From contig CAWEDP010000002.1 in NCBI GenBank assembly GCA_963807925.1, forward strand, positions 1,922,001 through 1,986,000: a DNA stretch of 64,000 bases. The letters are read 5' to 3'. Position 1 is the first letter of the stretch, and each line of letters starts with the position of its first letter. Source of the DNA: CAWEDP01 sp963807925. Lineage in GTDB: Bacteria; Acidobacteriota; Vicinamibacteria; Vicinamibacterales; CAVVIG01. Positions 51,067 through 61,320 of this stretch are shown here, piece by piece. Made by a program: the position numbers and the translations under genes. The notes below the pieces were generated by a model. The model saw nothing but the letters and a program-made list of their open reading frames with translations. It searched no databases and was not told where the DNA came from.

Positions 51067-51220
51067 TGAGGCCGGCCAGCGCGAAGACGAAGGTGAACGG
51101 GAGCAGGATGAACGCCGCCAGCAGCTTCAACAGGAGGCGCGCGAACACGAAGGGGATCAGGAAGACGCCGAACACCAGCCAGAACGCCAGCCGAAACGGC
51201 AGCAAGAGCAGGCAGACCAT
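50951..51220 (-). CDS. Small hydrophobic membrane protein
   Basis: 89 residues from the ATG at 51220, with a strong GGGAGGA ribosome site about three bases upstream. Almost entirely hydrophobic: two long segments rich in Leu, Phe and Val (about 2-50 and 52-80), with a basic end RSSRVARAA. No charged motif or family is recognised. It follows a small protein gene and rpoZ on the same strand. Function unknown. Confidence 0.65.
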   Translation of the reverse strand: MVCLLLLPFRLAFWLVFGVFLIPFVFARLLLKLLAAFILLPFTFVFALAGLIIGGLALSLFLLVPLLPVLLLVLLVWAVFRSSRVARAA

Positions 51221-51234
51221 TCGTCCTCCCGCTG

Positions 51235-51508
51235 TTATTTACGTCCGGCCGCCTCGACGAGTTCCGGCGCTCGCAGCTGGTCGGCCGGACCGTGAGGCGC
51301 CGAGGGCGACAGATACCTCATCGGTTGCCTGGAAATGGTCTCGTCCAGGCTCTTGACGACGAGCGCGCCCGATCCCGCGGTCTTCTTCGTCTTGGTGAAG
51401 CCGACAATCACGCAGAAGCCGATGAACAGCCCCAGCACGAAAATCGGTACTGGACGCCAGGCCCTGCACGACGCCGATGACGAGCGACCCGAGGTCGGCC
51501 ATGCTCAC
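51235..51508 (-). pseudogene. Small membrane protein, one +1 frameshift
   Basis: The GTG at 51508 overlaps the rpoZ stop (GTGA); an ATG at 51502 is also possible. The frame reads MADLGSLVIGVVQGLAS and is then broken at an extra base at 51451 (TCC-A-GTA). Restored, it continues VPIFVLGLFIGFCVIVGFTKTKK and ends LVEAAGRK at 51235. The product would be about 90 residues: one or two helices, then a soluble tail with LVVKSLDETISRQPM. No family is recognised. Confidence 0.6.
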
Positions 51509-51771
51509 GCGCCCCCCTCCGGTCCCGCTGCTCCGGACGCCCGGACGTCGTAATACACGAGCCCGCGCCGGACTTCCTCCATCGCCAGGCGCTCGGCTTT
51601 GTGGGGCATCGGCACCTCGTCGCCTTCGATGCGCGGCCGCGCCCCGCGTCGGAGCTGCTTGGCGCGCAACGCCGCGACGTCGACGAAGAGAAACCGGCTC
51701 TCGATCGGAGGCGCCGGCTCGGCAGGCGCCTCCGGGACCTCTGACTCGGAGATCTCGTTCATATCATCCAT
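51505..51771 (-). CDS. rpoZ: RNA polymerase omega subunit
   Basis: 88 residues from the ATG at 51771. It has the omega signature: SRFLFVDVAALRAKQLRRGARPR, then HKAERLAMEEVRRGLVYYD. The N-terminus is acidic and Pro-rich (SEVPEAPAEPAPP), and probably disordered. Omega binds the beta-prime subunit and helps assembly of RNA polymerase. Start choice is fixed by this ATG; an earlier in-frame ATG at 51867 would add 32 residues with no family support. It overlaps the next gene by four bases. Confidence 0.87.
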   Translation of the reverse strand: MDDMNEISESEVPEAPAEPAPPIESRFLFVDVAALRAKQLRRGARPRIEGDEVPMPHKAERLAMEEVRRGLVYYDVRASGAAGPEGGA

Positions 51772-51880
51772 AAGCAGACTCCCAAGCGTAACATGCGAGC
51801 GAAGAGGGCCGGAAGGGCGGAGCGTTCGAGGTCGCCCCGCCGGTCGACCCTCCCCGCCAGGTCGCATGTGGCGCCGGCCG

Positions 51881-52339
51881 TTACGCGGCGACGTCGACCT
51901 TGATCTGCCGCGGCTTGGCCTCTTCGCGCAGCGGCAGCCGCACGGTGAGGACGCCGTTCTTGTACTCGGCGGCCACCTTGCCGGTATCGACCGTCTGCGG
52001 CACCGAGAACGACCGGGCGAACACGCCGTACCGGCGCTCCATCCGGTGGAACTGCTCCTCGCGAACCTCGCTCGACACCTTCTTCTCCCCGCGAATCGTC
52101 AGCGTGCCGTTGTCGACGGTGATGTCGATGTCCTCGCGGGTCATGTCCGGCATTTCCGCCCTCAGCACGATCTCGTGCTCGCCGTTCTGGTAGATGTCCA
52201 CCGGCGGCAGCCACGCCCCGCTGGTCGTCAGCCCATCCTCACCAGCGGCAGGCCGGCCGAAGTCGGTAAACACGCGGTTGATCCGATCCTGCAGGTGCGC
52301 GAACTCCCGAAACGGGTCACTCCAACGAACGATAGCCAT
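51881..52339 (-). CDS. Hsp20/alpha-crystallin chaperone
   Basis: 152 residues with an AGGAGG ribosome site before the ATG at 52339. The N-terminal arm MAIVRWSDPFREFAHLQDRINR is the bacterial Hsp20 pattern. The alpha-crystallin domain (about 45-140) includes WLPPVDIYQNG, VLRAEMPDMTREDIDITVDNGTL and the conserved GVLTVRLPLR. A C-terminal IxV-like motif is present (IKVDV). Small heat-shock chaperone that holds unfolded proteins. It lies directly after dnaK. Confidence 0.94.
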   Translation of the reverse strand: MAIVRWSDPFREFAHLQDRINRVFTDFGRPAAGEDGLTTSGAWLPPVDIYQNGEHEIVLRAEMPDMTREDIDITVDNGTLTIRGEKKVSSEVREEQFHRMERRYGVFARSFSVPQTVDTGKVAAEYKNGVLTVRLPLREEAKPRQIKVDVAA

Positions 52340-52428
52340 GATGCCTCCTGGTCAGTGAATTGGCCGGAACAGAGGCGGAACGACGTCCGCCTCACGGGCC
52401 GTCCGGCCGGGTTTCTGCCGTTGCCGGC

Positions 52429-54330
<1,902 letters not shown>

Positions 54331-54362
54331 GTAAATGTCCCCCAATTGCTGAAGCTAGAGCG

Positions 54363-54391
54363 AGTGTAGCGCTATATTGAGTGTATGTCAA
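54363..54391 (-). promoter_or_regulatory. Sigma-70-like promoter of dnaK
   Basis: On the minus strand, TTGACA at 54391-54386, a 17-base spacer and TACACT at 54368-54363, an almost ideal pair in a region much more AT-rich than its surroundings. It is 33 bases before the dnaK ATG. The spacer and flanks contain a TAGCGCTA palindrome and two GAGTGTA direct repeats that could be an operator; no HrcA CIRCE or HspR site was recognised. Confidence 0.6.
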
Positions 54392-54468
54392 GCATTTAAC
54401 CTTAGCCTTACTCACTAATATATTGCAGACGACGCACAGAATTCCTCGGGTCCGGATGCCCCTGAGCT

Positions 54469-54927
54469 ATGCGATCATCGGCAATGCGCCGCTTTCCAGG
54501 CTCGCTGCCCTCCGAGGTCGCCGATTTCGCCGAGGAAGTCCGTCAGGCCTTCCTGGAGCTGAGCCGGGTCTATGCGATGGAGCCGGTCAGCCAGTGCTCC
54601 CCGGCCATCGACGTGTACGAGCGTGACGGCTCGATCGACGTCGTCGTGGACCTGCCGGGGGTCGATCCCGCGGCGCTGCGCGTGCTGGCCAAAGGCGACA
54701 CGCTGCTCATCGTCGGCGAGAAGACGGCGCGACAGGCGCAGCCCGACTCCTCGTTCCATCTGGTCGAGCGGGACTTCGGACGGTTTGCACGGGCGGTGCG
54801 TCTCGCGTCGGCGTGCAACACGGCGGAGACGCGCGCCCGATTTGTCAACGGCGAGCTTCACATCACGACGCCGAAGATCCCGGAACGCCGGGGACGGACC
54901 ATTCCCGTCGCGGTCGAGCAGAGCTGA
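54469..54927 (+). CDS. Hsp20/alpha-crystallin chaperone, second copy
   Basis: 152 residues from the ATG at 54469; an ATG five codons later is also possible. The domain contains CSPAIDVYERDGSIDVVVDLPGV, then DTLLIVGEKTAR and a FVNGELHITTPKIP segment. The N-terminal region has EEVRQAFLELSRVYA. Divergence from the other Hsp20 is considerable, so it is unlikely to be a recent duplicate. It is divergent from dnaK across 138 bases, so both may answer to the same stress signal. Confidence 0.88.
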   Translation: MRSSAMRRFPGSLPSEVADFAEEVRQAFLELSRVYAMEPVSQCSPAIDVYERDGSIDVVVDLPGVDPAALRVLAKGDTLLIVGEKTARQAQPDSSFHLVERDFGRFARAVRLASACNTAETRARFVNGELHITTPKIPERRGRTIPVAVEQS

Positions 54928-55016
54928 GACGCCCGTCGATCCTCAGGCGGCCATCGCCCCATCACGCGAACCTGCGGGCTGTCGACTGATTGCCATTTGT
55001 GGTTCATAGTTAGTCG

Positions 55017-55826
55017 GTGCGCATCCTGTTCATCGGCGACATCGTGGGCAAGCCGGGGCGCGAGCTGGTCCGGCGGGGCCTCGGTCCGCTCGTCGATGTT
55101 CACGGCATCGACCTCGTCATCGCGAACGTGGAAAATGCGGCCGCCGGATTCGGCATCACGCGCGAAATCGGGGAGCACCTGCTCGACTGGGGCGTCGACG
55201 TGATGACCTCCGGCAACCACATCTGGGACAAGAAGGAGGCGCTCGACTACATCGGCATCGAGCCACGGCTGCTGCGGCCGGCCAACTACCCGTCCGCCGC
55301 GCCCGGCAATGGCAGCTATCTCGCGCGCACGCGGACGGGCGAGCCAGTTGGCGTCATCAACGTCATGGGCCGCGTGTTCATGCTGAGCATCGACAATCCC
55401 TTCTCGGTCGTGCTGCGCGAGATCGAGCGCCTGCGCGAGCGAACGCGGACGATCATCGTCGACTTCCACGCCGAAGCCACGTCGGAGAAGATGGCGATGG
55501 GGTGGCATCTGGACGGGAAGGTCTCGGCGGTCATCGGGACGCACACCCACGTGCAGACGGCGGACGAGCGTCTCCTCCCGAAGGGCACCGCCTATCTGAC
55601 CGACGTCGGCATGACCGGGCCGCACGATTCGATCATCGGGGTCGAGGTCGACGCCGCGCTCGGCCGATTCCTGACGGCGCTCCCGGCGAAATTCGAGACG
55701 GCGACCGGCAATCCGCGGCTGCACGCCGTCATCGTGGAGACCGATCCGGCCACCGGCCGGGCGCTCGACATCGAGCGCCTCAGCGTCGGCGTCGACGATT
55801 TGGAGCCGGCGGTCAGCCATGTCTGA
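55017..55826 (+). CDS. YmdB-type calcineurin-like phosphoesterase
   Basis: 269 residues from a GTG at 55017. Metal-site motifs are all present: FIGDIVGKPGR, ANVENAAAGFG, TSGNHIWDKKE and IGTHTHVQTAD. This is the TIGR00282 family; the B. subtilis member YmdB hydrolyses cyclic nucleotides and affects biofilm and sporulation. It may act on cyclic nucleotides here. The end overlaps xseA by eight bases, a neighbour seen in other genomes. Confidence 0.92.
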   Translation: MRILFIGDIVGKPGRELVRRGLGPLVDVHGIDLVIANVENAAAGFGITREIGEHLLDWGVDVMTSGNHIWDKKEALDYIGIEPRLLRPANYPSAAPGNGSYLARTRTGEPVGVINVMGRVFMLSIDNPFSVVLREIERLRERTRTIIVDFHAEATSEKMAMGWHLDGKVSAVIGTHTHVQTADERLLPKGTAYLTDVGMTGPHDSIIGVEVDAALGRFLTALPAKFETATGNPRLHAVIVETDPATGRALDIERLSVGVDDLEPAVSHV

Positions 55827-57297
55827 CCTGTTCGATCTCCCGTTCGAAGACGATCGGCCCTCAGTCGAGGATCGGCCGTCGACCGACGCCGCCGCGGACC
55901 GGCGACTGCCGACCGACGCGGGACGGCCGGCGATGGATCGCGTGCTCACCGTGACGCAGTTGACCGTCCGCATCCGGGACCTGCTCGAACGCGAGCTGTT
56001 CGAGGTGTGGGTCGAGGGTGAGCTCTCCAACTGCCGCGTCTGGAACACCGGCCACCTGTACTTCACGTTGAAGGATGGTGGCGCGCAGCTGCGAGGCGTG
56101 ATATTCCGTGCCTCGCTCCGCTATCTGAAGTTCAAGCCCGCCGACGGCCTCAAGGTCATCGCCCGGGGCCGCGTCTCGGTGTACGAGCCGAAGGGCGAGT
56201 ACCAGCTCGTCTGCGAGCACCTGGAGCCGAAGGGGCTCGGCGCGCTGCAACTGGCGTTCGATCAGCTGAAACGACGGCTGCAGGCCGAAGGGCTCTTCGA
56301 CGCCGCGCGGAAGCGTCCGCTGCCTGCGCTGCCGCGCCGCATCGGCATCGTCACGTCGCTCGACGGCGCCGCCATTCGCGACATCGTCAACGTGCTGCGG
56401 CGCCGGCACGCGAACGTGCACCTGGTCATCGGTCCGGCGCGAGTGCAGGGCGAGGGGGCCGCGGCGGACATCGCGCGCGGGCTGCATGCCATCGGCCGGC
56501 TGCCGAAGGTGGACGTCGTCATTGTCGGCCGCGGCGGCGGATCGATGGAGGATCTCTGGGCGTTCAACGAAGAGATCGTCGCCCGCGCGATCGCCAGGTC
56601 GCCCGTGCCGGTCATCTCGGCGGTCGGACACGAAATCGACGTGACCATCGCCGACTTCGTGGCCGACGTTCGCGCGGCCACGCCGTCCGCGGCGGCGGAG
56701 CTCGTGGTGGCGCGGACCGACGAGTTCTGCGCGAAGATCGACGGCTTTGCCGATCGGCTCACGGCGGCCGCGCGGCGCCGCGTGCATGCGCTGAGCCGCG
56801 CCGTCCACGGCCTGGCGGGGCGCCCGGCGCTGGCGGGCGTGCCCGGGCGCGTCGCCCTGCGGGGGCGGCACGTCGCCGACCTGACGTTCAGCCTCGCTCG
56901 AGCCGCCCGCGCCGGGCACGCGTCGCGGCAGCGCCGATGGCAACAGTTGTCGCGCCGGCTGGAAACCGGCGATCTCGGGCGCCGCCTCGCCGCGATCCAC
57001 ACGCGCCTGGTCGCGGCCGACGGCCGCCTGACGAGCGCGGCCACGCGCGCGGTCGATCGGTCGGACGCCAGGTTTCGGACCTCGGTCGGCCGCCTCGAGA
57101 CGCTCAGCCCGCTCGCCGTCCTGGGCCGCGGATACGCCGTCTGCTGGAACGCCGATCGGACGCGCATTGTGCGCGCGGCGGCGGATGTGGCCGTCGGGCA
57201 GTCGGTGCGCGTGACGCTGGCTGCGGGCGAGCTGGGGTGTGAGGTCCGGGACACGGACGCGGAACCGCGGGCCGCGCACCACGAGCGGCCGGAGTAA
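55819..57297 (+). CDS. xseA: Exonuclease VII large subunit
   Basis: 492 residues. The N-terminal OB domain has LTVTQLTVRIRDLLE, followed by VWVEGELSNCRVWNTGHLYFTLKD. The catalytic core has RRIGIVTSLDGAAIRDI and GRGGGSMEDLWAFNEE, and SAVGHEIDVTIADFVAD. The C-terminal helices are Arg-rich. Exonuclease VII degrades single-stranded DNA. The order xseA-xseB-ispA is typical of many bacteria. It overlaps the phosphoesterase stop by eight bases. Confidence 0.97.
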   Translation: MSDLFDLPFEDDRPSVEDRPSTDAAADRRLPTDAGRPAMDRVLTVTQLTVRIRDLLERELFEVWVEGELSNCRVWNTGHLYFTLKDGGAQLRGVIFRASLRYLKFKPADGLKVIARGRVSVYEPKGEYQLVCEHLEPKGLGALQLAFDQLKRRLQAEGLFDAARKRPLPALPRRIGIVTSLDGAAIRDIVNVLRRRHANVHLVIGPARVQGEGAAADIARGLHAIGRLPKVDVVIVGRGGGSMEDLWAFNEEIVARAIARSPVPVISAVGHEIDVTIADFVADVRAATPSAAAELVVARTDEFCAKIDGFADRLTAAARRRVHALSRAVHGLAGRPALAGVPGRVALRGRHVADLTFSLARAARAGHASRQRRWQQLSRRLETGDLGRRLAAIHTRLVAADGRLTSAATRAVDRSDARFRTSVGRLETLSPLAVLGRGYAVCWNADRTRIVRAAADVAVGQSVRVTLAAGELGCEVRDTDAEPRAAHHERPE

Positions 57298-57306
57298 AGG
57301 AGCGTC

Positions 57307-57564
57307 GTGGACAGCTCGATCAAGGACTTCGAAGCGGCGATTGTGGAGCTCGAATCGGTCGTCAAGAAGCTCGAGGAAGGCGACCTGCCGCTCGAGCGGT
57401 CGCTGGCGCTGTACGAGCGCGGCGTGCAGCTGTCGCGCTTCTGTCACGCCCGCCTGGAAGAAGCCGAACACCGCATCGACGTGCTGACCGAACGAGGCGA
57501 TCTCAAGCCGGCCCCCGCCTCACTCGGGGCCGAGGCGGGGGCCGGCGATCGGGATCGTTCGTGA
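57307..57564 (+). CDS. xseB: Exonuclease VII small subunit
   Basis: 85 residues from a GTG nine bases after xseA. It reads FEAAIVELESVVKKLEEGDL, LERSLALYERGVQL and HARLEEAEHRI, the two-helix XseB pattern. The tail is Ala/Gly/Asp-rich. Multiple copies of XseB bind one XseA. A 4-base overlap (GTGA) leads into ispA. Confidence 0.94.
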   Translation: MDSSIKDFEAAIVELESVVKKLEEGDLPLERSLALYERGVQLSRFCHARLEEAEHRIDVLTERGDLKPAPASLGAEAGAGDRDRS

Positions 57565-58517
57565 CCGCGTCGCTGGACGCCTTTCTGATCGCCGCCCGCT
57601 CGCGCGTCGACGACGCGTTGGCCCGCGTGCTTCCCGCGCCGCCGGCGTGTCCACCCCTCATCAGCGAGGCGATGCGCTACAGCGTGTTCGCGGGCGGCAA
57701 GCGGCTGCGGCCGTGTCTCACGCTCGCGGCGGCCGACGCGGTGGCGCGGCGCGGCGCGCACGGGCGCACCGCCGAGGCGATCGAGGCCGCCATGCGCCTG
57801 GCGCTGCCGTCCGCCTGCGCCGTCGAGCTGATTCACACCTACTCGCTGATCCACGACGATTTGCCGTCGATGGACAACGACACGCTGCGACGTGGCCGGC
57901 CGACGCTGCACGTCGTGTATGGCGAGGGTATCGCCATCCTCGGCGGTGACGGCCTGCAGGCCGAGGCCTTTGCGCTGCTCGCGCGCGAGCCCGGGGGCGA
58001 CGATCCCGATCTCGGGTGCCGGAAGCTGCGTGCACTCGAGACCATCGCAGGTGCGGCGCGCGCGACCGGCCTGGTGGGCGGCCAGACGCTCGATCTGCAG
58101 GCGGGCGGTCAGGCGCCCGGCCACCCGGTCGTGCTGGATGCGGCCGGCGTGCAGGCGATGCACGAGCGGAAGACCGGCGCGTTGATCCGCGCCGCGGCCG
58201 TGAGCGGCGCCATCATGGCGGCCGGCCCGATGGAGGCGATCGACGCCATCGATCGATACGCCGCCGACCTCGGTCTGGCGTTCCAGATTGTGGACGATGT
58301 TCTCGACGTGGAGGGCACGGCGGACGATCTCGGCAAGACAGCCGGCAAGGATGCGAGCGGCGCCAAGCCGACCTACCCCGCGCTCTACGGCGTGGATCGA
58401 TCGCGATCGCTTGCCGCGGAATGCGCCGCGCGGGCGCGGCAGACGCTTGCCCAGGCGGGATTCACCGACGGCTGGCTCGCGCCGATCGTCGACTGGGTGA
58501 TCGCGAGACGGAACTGA
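57561..58517 (+). CDS. ispA: Farnesyl diphosphate synthase (class A polyprenyl synthase)
   Basis: 318 residues from a GTG overlapping xseB. Both aspartate-rich motifs are present: DDLPSMDND (99-107) and DDVLD near residue 247. The GGKRLRP and KTGALIRAA segments bind substrate. The residues before the first motif include aromatic and small residues of the short-chain (C15) type. It condenses IPP and DMAPP in the cytoplasm for isoprenoid and quinone synthesis. Its stop lies at the edge of a REP-like repeat. Confidence 0.93.
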   Translation: MTASLDAFLIAARSRVDDALARVLPAPPACPPLISEAMRYSVFAGGKRLRPCLTLAAADAVARRGAHGRTAEAIEAAMRLALPSACAVELIHTYSLIHDDLPSMDNDTLRRGRPTLHVVYGEGIAILGGDGLQAEAFALLAREPGGDDPDLGCRKLRALETIAGAARATGLVGGQTLDLQAGGQAPGHPVVLDAAGVQAMHERKTGALIRAAAVSGAIMAAGPMEAIDAIDRYAADLGLAFQIVDDVLDVEGTADDLGKTAGKDASGAKPTYPALYGVDRSRSLAAECAARARQTLAQAGFTDGWLAPIVDWVIARRN

Positions 58518-58583
58518 CTCCCGTAGTGTCCGGCTTCAGCCGGACCACGCTGACTCCCGTAGTGTCCGGCCTCAGCCGGACCG
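58514..58583. repeat. REP-like palindromic element, copies 4a and 4b (tandem)
   Basis: Two units with period 36: CTGACTCCCGTAGTG then GTCCGGCTTCAGCCGGACC (58514-58545) and CTGACTCCCGTAGTG then GTCCGGCCTCAGCCGGACC (58550-58583). They differ at one base in the palindrome loop. They begin inside the ispA stop codon and end about 12 bases before tlyA. Confidence 0.75.
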
Positions 58584-58594
58584 CTCGCTGACGC

Positions 58595-59338
58595 ATGCCA
58601 AAACGGGACAGGACCCGACTGGACATCGCACTCGTCGAGCGCGGCCTGGCGCCGTCGCGCGAGCGGGCACGCGCCCTCATCCTGGCCGGCCAGGTGAGAG
58701 TGGACGGAACCGTCATCTCAAAGGCTGGCGCGCCGGCGGAGGCCACGGCGCAGATCGAGCTGGCCGCACCCGACCACCCCTGGGTCGGGCGCGGCGGCGT
58801 GAAGCTCGCACACGCGCTCGATGTCTTTCACGTCGAGGTCGCCGGCCGTCGCGCGCTCGACATCGGGGCGTCGACCGGTGGGTTCACCGACGTTCTGCTC
58901 CAGCGGGGCGCCGCGGCCGCCATCGCCCTCGACGTCGGTCGCGGCCAACTCGATTGGCGGCTGCGCAACGATCCGCGCGTCGTCGTCATCGAGGGCCTGA
59001 ACGCCCGGACACTGTCGCCGTCCGATCTCCCGTATGCCGTTGACGTCGTGGTCATCGACGTGTCGTTCATCTCCCTCCGGCACATCTTTCCGGCGCTCTC
59101 CCGGCTGCTGCACGGTCACGGCGACATCGTCGCCCTGGTGAAGCCGCAGTTCGAAGCCGGTCGGGACGAGGTCGGCAGGCGCGGGCTCGTCACCGACCCG
59201 GCGATTCACGAGGCGGTGCTCGCACGCGTCACCGCCGATGCCGACGCCAATCGGCTGGTGCGCATCGCCATGACGCCGTCGCCGATCCTGGGCGCCACCG
59301 GCAACAGGGAATTCTTCCTTCATCTCAGGCCGTCGTAG
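58595..59338 (+). CDS. tlyA: TlyA-family rRNA methyltransferase/hemolysin-like
   Basis: 247 residues. The N-terminal S4-type RNA-binding domain has RLDIALVERGLAPSRERARALI and QVRVDG. The C-terminal FtsJ-like domain has ALDIGASTGGFTDVLLQ, VVVIDVSFISLRHI and LVKPQFEAGR. TlyA proteins 2'-O-methylate 16S and 23S rRNA in mycobacteria and are also called hemolysins. The K-D-K-like catalytic positions appear present. Neighbours xseAB-ispA-tlyA-nadK are a common order. Confidence 0.93.
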   Translation: MPKRDRTRLDIALVERGLAPSRERARALILAGQVRVDGTVISKAGAPAEATAQIELAAPDHPWVGRGGVKLAHALDVFHVEVAGRRALDIGASTGGFTDVLLQRGAAAAIALDVGRGQLDWRLRNDPRVVVIEGLNARTLSPSDLPYAVDVVVIDVSFISLRHIFPALSRLLHGHGDIVALVKPQFEAGRDEVGRRGLVTDPAIHEAVLARVTADADANRLVRIAMTPSPILGATGNREFFLHLRPS

Positions 59339-59468
59339 CCGCCGCCAGGCATCGGCGCCTCGGCCGTTGCGCGGCGCCCTTGGCTCTGCCCTTGATCTTG
59401 GGCTCGTGCCTGTGCCCCGCGCGGCCCTTTGTGCGCTTCACGCCGTTTGTGGTTCCATAGTCCGCCAT
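59325..59468 (-). CDS. Possible small basic protein, antisense spacer
   Basis: An ATG at 59468 gives MADYGTTNGVKRTKGRAGHR and ends ...RRRCLAAATTA, 47 residues and very rich in Lys, Arg and Gly. It fills the tlyA-nadK spacer and has a GGGGG run four bases before the ATG. Its ATG overlaps the nadK ATG as CATG. No family is recognised, and a chance frame is possible; the basic composition in a spacer is the only reason to report it. Confidence 0.25.
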   Translation of the reverse strand: MADYGTTNGVKRTKGRAGHRHEPKIKGRAKGAAQRPRRRCLAAATTA

Positions 59469-60357
59469 GCCCCCGATGCCTCGGGTCGCGCGCGTTGGAA
59501 TCGTCGCCAAACACCACCTCCGGCAGGCGGCGCCGCATCTGGCCGACATTTCGTCCTGGCTCCGCGAGCGCGCCCTTGGTGCCGTGTTCGAAACGGCGAC
59601 AGCCGCCCTCGGTCCCACGCCGTGTGAATGGCCGGTGCTCGACCGCGACGAGCTCGTCCGCCACGTCGACATGGTGCTCGTCCTGGGGGGCGACGGCACC
59701 CTGCTCGGGATGGCCGACCGCATCGGTGACGCCGGCCTGACGATTCCCATCCTCGGCATCAACTTCGGCAGTCTCGGGTTCCTGACCGAGGTCACGCTGC
59801 CCGAGCTGCACACGGCGCTCGAGGCGGCGGTGAGCGGACGCGCCAGCGTCGAAGAACGTCTCATGCTGCGGGCGACGACGACGCGGGACGGCGAGGCAGT
59901 CGGACGGCACATCGCGCTGAACGACGTCGTGTTCACCAAGACGGCGCGGTCGCGACTGATCGATCTGTCGGTATGGGTCGGCGACGAGTTTCTCACCCGC
60001 GTGAAGGGCGACGGCCTCATCGTGGCGACGCCGACCGGATCGACGGCGTACAACCTCGCCGCGGGCGGCCCGATCGTCGAGCCGAGCGTGGACGCGCTCG
60101 TCGTGACGCCGATCGCGCCACATACGCTCACCAATCGGCCGATCGTCATCCCGGCGGCGTCCGCGGTGCGCGTCCGGCCGCACATCGACGAGCGCGACGA
60201 GGTGTTCGTGACCTTCGACGGCCAGGCCGGCTATCAGCTGGCGGCGGGCGACGAGGTCGCGGCCTGCCGCGCCGAACGGCCGCTGCTGCTGGTCCGTCCG
60301 TCGACGCGCAGCTACTTCGAGGTGTTGCGCGAGAAACTGAAGTGGGGCGACCGTTGA
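59467..60357 (+). CDS. nadK: NAD kinase
   Basis: 296 residues. It has the GGDGTLL motif at about residue 76, GINFGSLGFLTEV, KGDGLIVATPTGSTAYNLAAGGPI, and a C-terminal PHTLTNRPIVIPA segment. Makes NADP from NAD and ATP in the cytoplasm. Start: ATG at 59467 or 59476. All family motifs are intact. Confidence 0.97.
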   Translation: MPPMPRVARVGIVAKHHLRQAAPHLADISSWLRERALGAVFETATAALGPTPCEWPVLDRDELVRHVDMVLVLGGDGTLLGMADRIGDAGLTIPILGINFGSLGFLTEVTLPELHTALEAAVSGRASVEERLMLRATTTRDGEAVGRHIALNDVVFTKTARSRLIDLSVWVGDEFLTRVKGDGLIVATPTGSTAYNLAAGGPIVEPSVDALVVTPIAPHTLTNRPIVIPAASAVRVRPHIDERDEVFVTFDGQAGYQLAAGDEVAACRAERPLLLVRPSTRSYFEVLREKLKWGDR

Positions 60358-60360
60358 AGG

Positions 60361-61236
60361 TCAGCGCGTCCCCTGCGCGACGGCGAGAAACGCGTCCGAA
60401 GCGTGGGATCGGTGAGCGCGGCGGCACACCAGCGTCACCTGGCGGCGGCGCGACACGCCCGCGACCGGAATGGCCACGAGCCGGCCGCTCGCAATCTCGG
60501 TGATGGCACAACGCCGGGGCAGCAGCGCCACCCCGAGCTGCAGTTCGACCGCGCGCTTGATGCCATCGAGACTCGGCAGCGCGATCACCATCTTCAGCTG
60601 GATGCGGCGCTGCTCGAACAGCCGGAGGACGCGGTCGCGGGCGGGCGACGGATCGTTGTGGGCGACGACCGGCTCGGCCGCGAGCTGTTCCATCGTGACC
60701 TGCCGGCGTGACGCGAGCGGGTGCGCCGGCGGCACGAGCAGAACGAGCTCGTCGGTGCCGACCGGCACTTCGAGCAGTCCGGCCTCGGCCGGGTGGAACG
60801 TCAGCGCGCCAAAGTCGAGGCTGCCCTGCTGGACCTCGACGGCGATCTGTCGCGCCGGCACGCGGCGCACGTCGATCGAGATGTCGGGGAACCGCTGCCG
60901 GAAGCGCCCGATGAGCGGCAGCAGCGTGTGCACCGCCGCTTCGTTGGCGCCGATCAGCACGCGGCCGCGCTGCAGATCGCGCAGCTCGCGCATCGCCGAT
61001 TCGGTTTCCTCCGCGAGACGGACGAGGCGCTGCCCGTAGTTGTGCAGGACGCGTCCGGCCTCGGTCAGCGTGCCGCTCTTCGACGATCGATCGAACAGCT
61101 GCTCGCCGAGATCCGCTTCGAGCCGGCGGATCGCCTGGCTGACGGCCGGCTGGGTGCGGTGCACTTTCGCGGCGGCGCGCGAAAAACTCCGCTCCTGCGC
61201 GACGGCGAGAAAGGTCCTGAGCGCGGCGATGTCCAT
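60361..61236 (-). CDS. LysR-type transcriptional regulator
   Basis: About 291 residues from the ATG at 61236 (MDIAALRTFLAVAQ); a start four codons earlier is open. The HTH is SFSRAAAKVHRTQPAVSQAIRRLEADLG. The effector domain spans about 90-295. It is divergent from leuA, with an AT-rich spacer. LysR regulators commonly control the divergent gene, so leuA is the likely target. The stop is four bases from the nadK stop, convergent. Confidence 0.93.
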   Translation of the reverse strand: MDIAALRTFLAVAQERSFSRAAAKVHRTQPAVSQAIRRLEADLGEQLFDRSSKSGTLTEAGRVLHNYGQRLVRLAEETESAMRELRDLQRGRVLIGANEAAVHTLLPLIGRFRQRFPDISIDVRRVPARQIAVEVQQGSLDFGALTFHPAEAGLLEVPVGTDELVLLVPPAHPLASRRQVTMEQLAAEPVVAHNDPSPARDRVLRLFEQRRIQLKMVIALPSLDGIKRAVELQLGVALLPRRCAITEIASGRLVAIPVAGVSRRRQVTLVCRRAHRSHASDAFLAVAQGTR

Positions 61237-61320
61237 GCCCCGCATCATAATGCACTCTTATATTTTTGTAATGATTATCACTTTGACTTCTACCGCGGCG
61301 GCGGGCTACAAGGGGACATC
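61237..61320. promoter_or_regulatory. Divergent LysR/leuA control region
   Basis: 84 bases between two divergent starts, with a markedly AT-rich core (ATAATGCACTC, TTATATTTTTGTAA, TGATTATCAC). TTATATTTTTGTAA contains a TTA-N8-TAA inverted repeat, the sort of T-N11-A-like half-sites LysR proteins bind; ATAAT and ATTAT at the flanks form a wider repeat. An AAGGGG ribosome site precedes the leuA ATG. Confidence 0.5.

Noticed and set aside
61250..61290. Fur-box-like AATGATTATCA
   Set aside because: Only one half-site resembles a Fur box and the region fits a LysR site better. No iron gene is adjacent.
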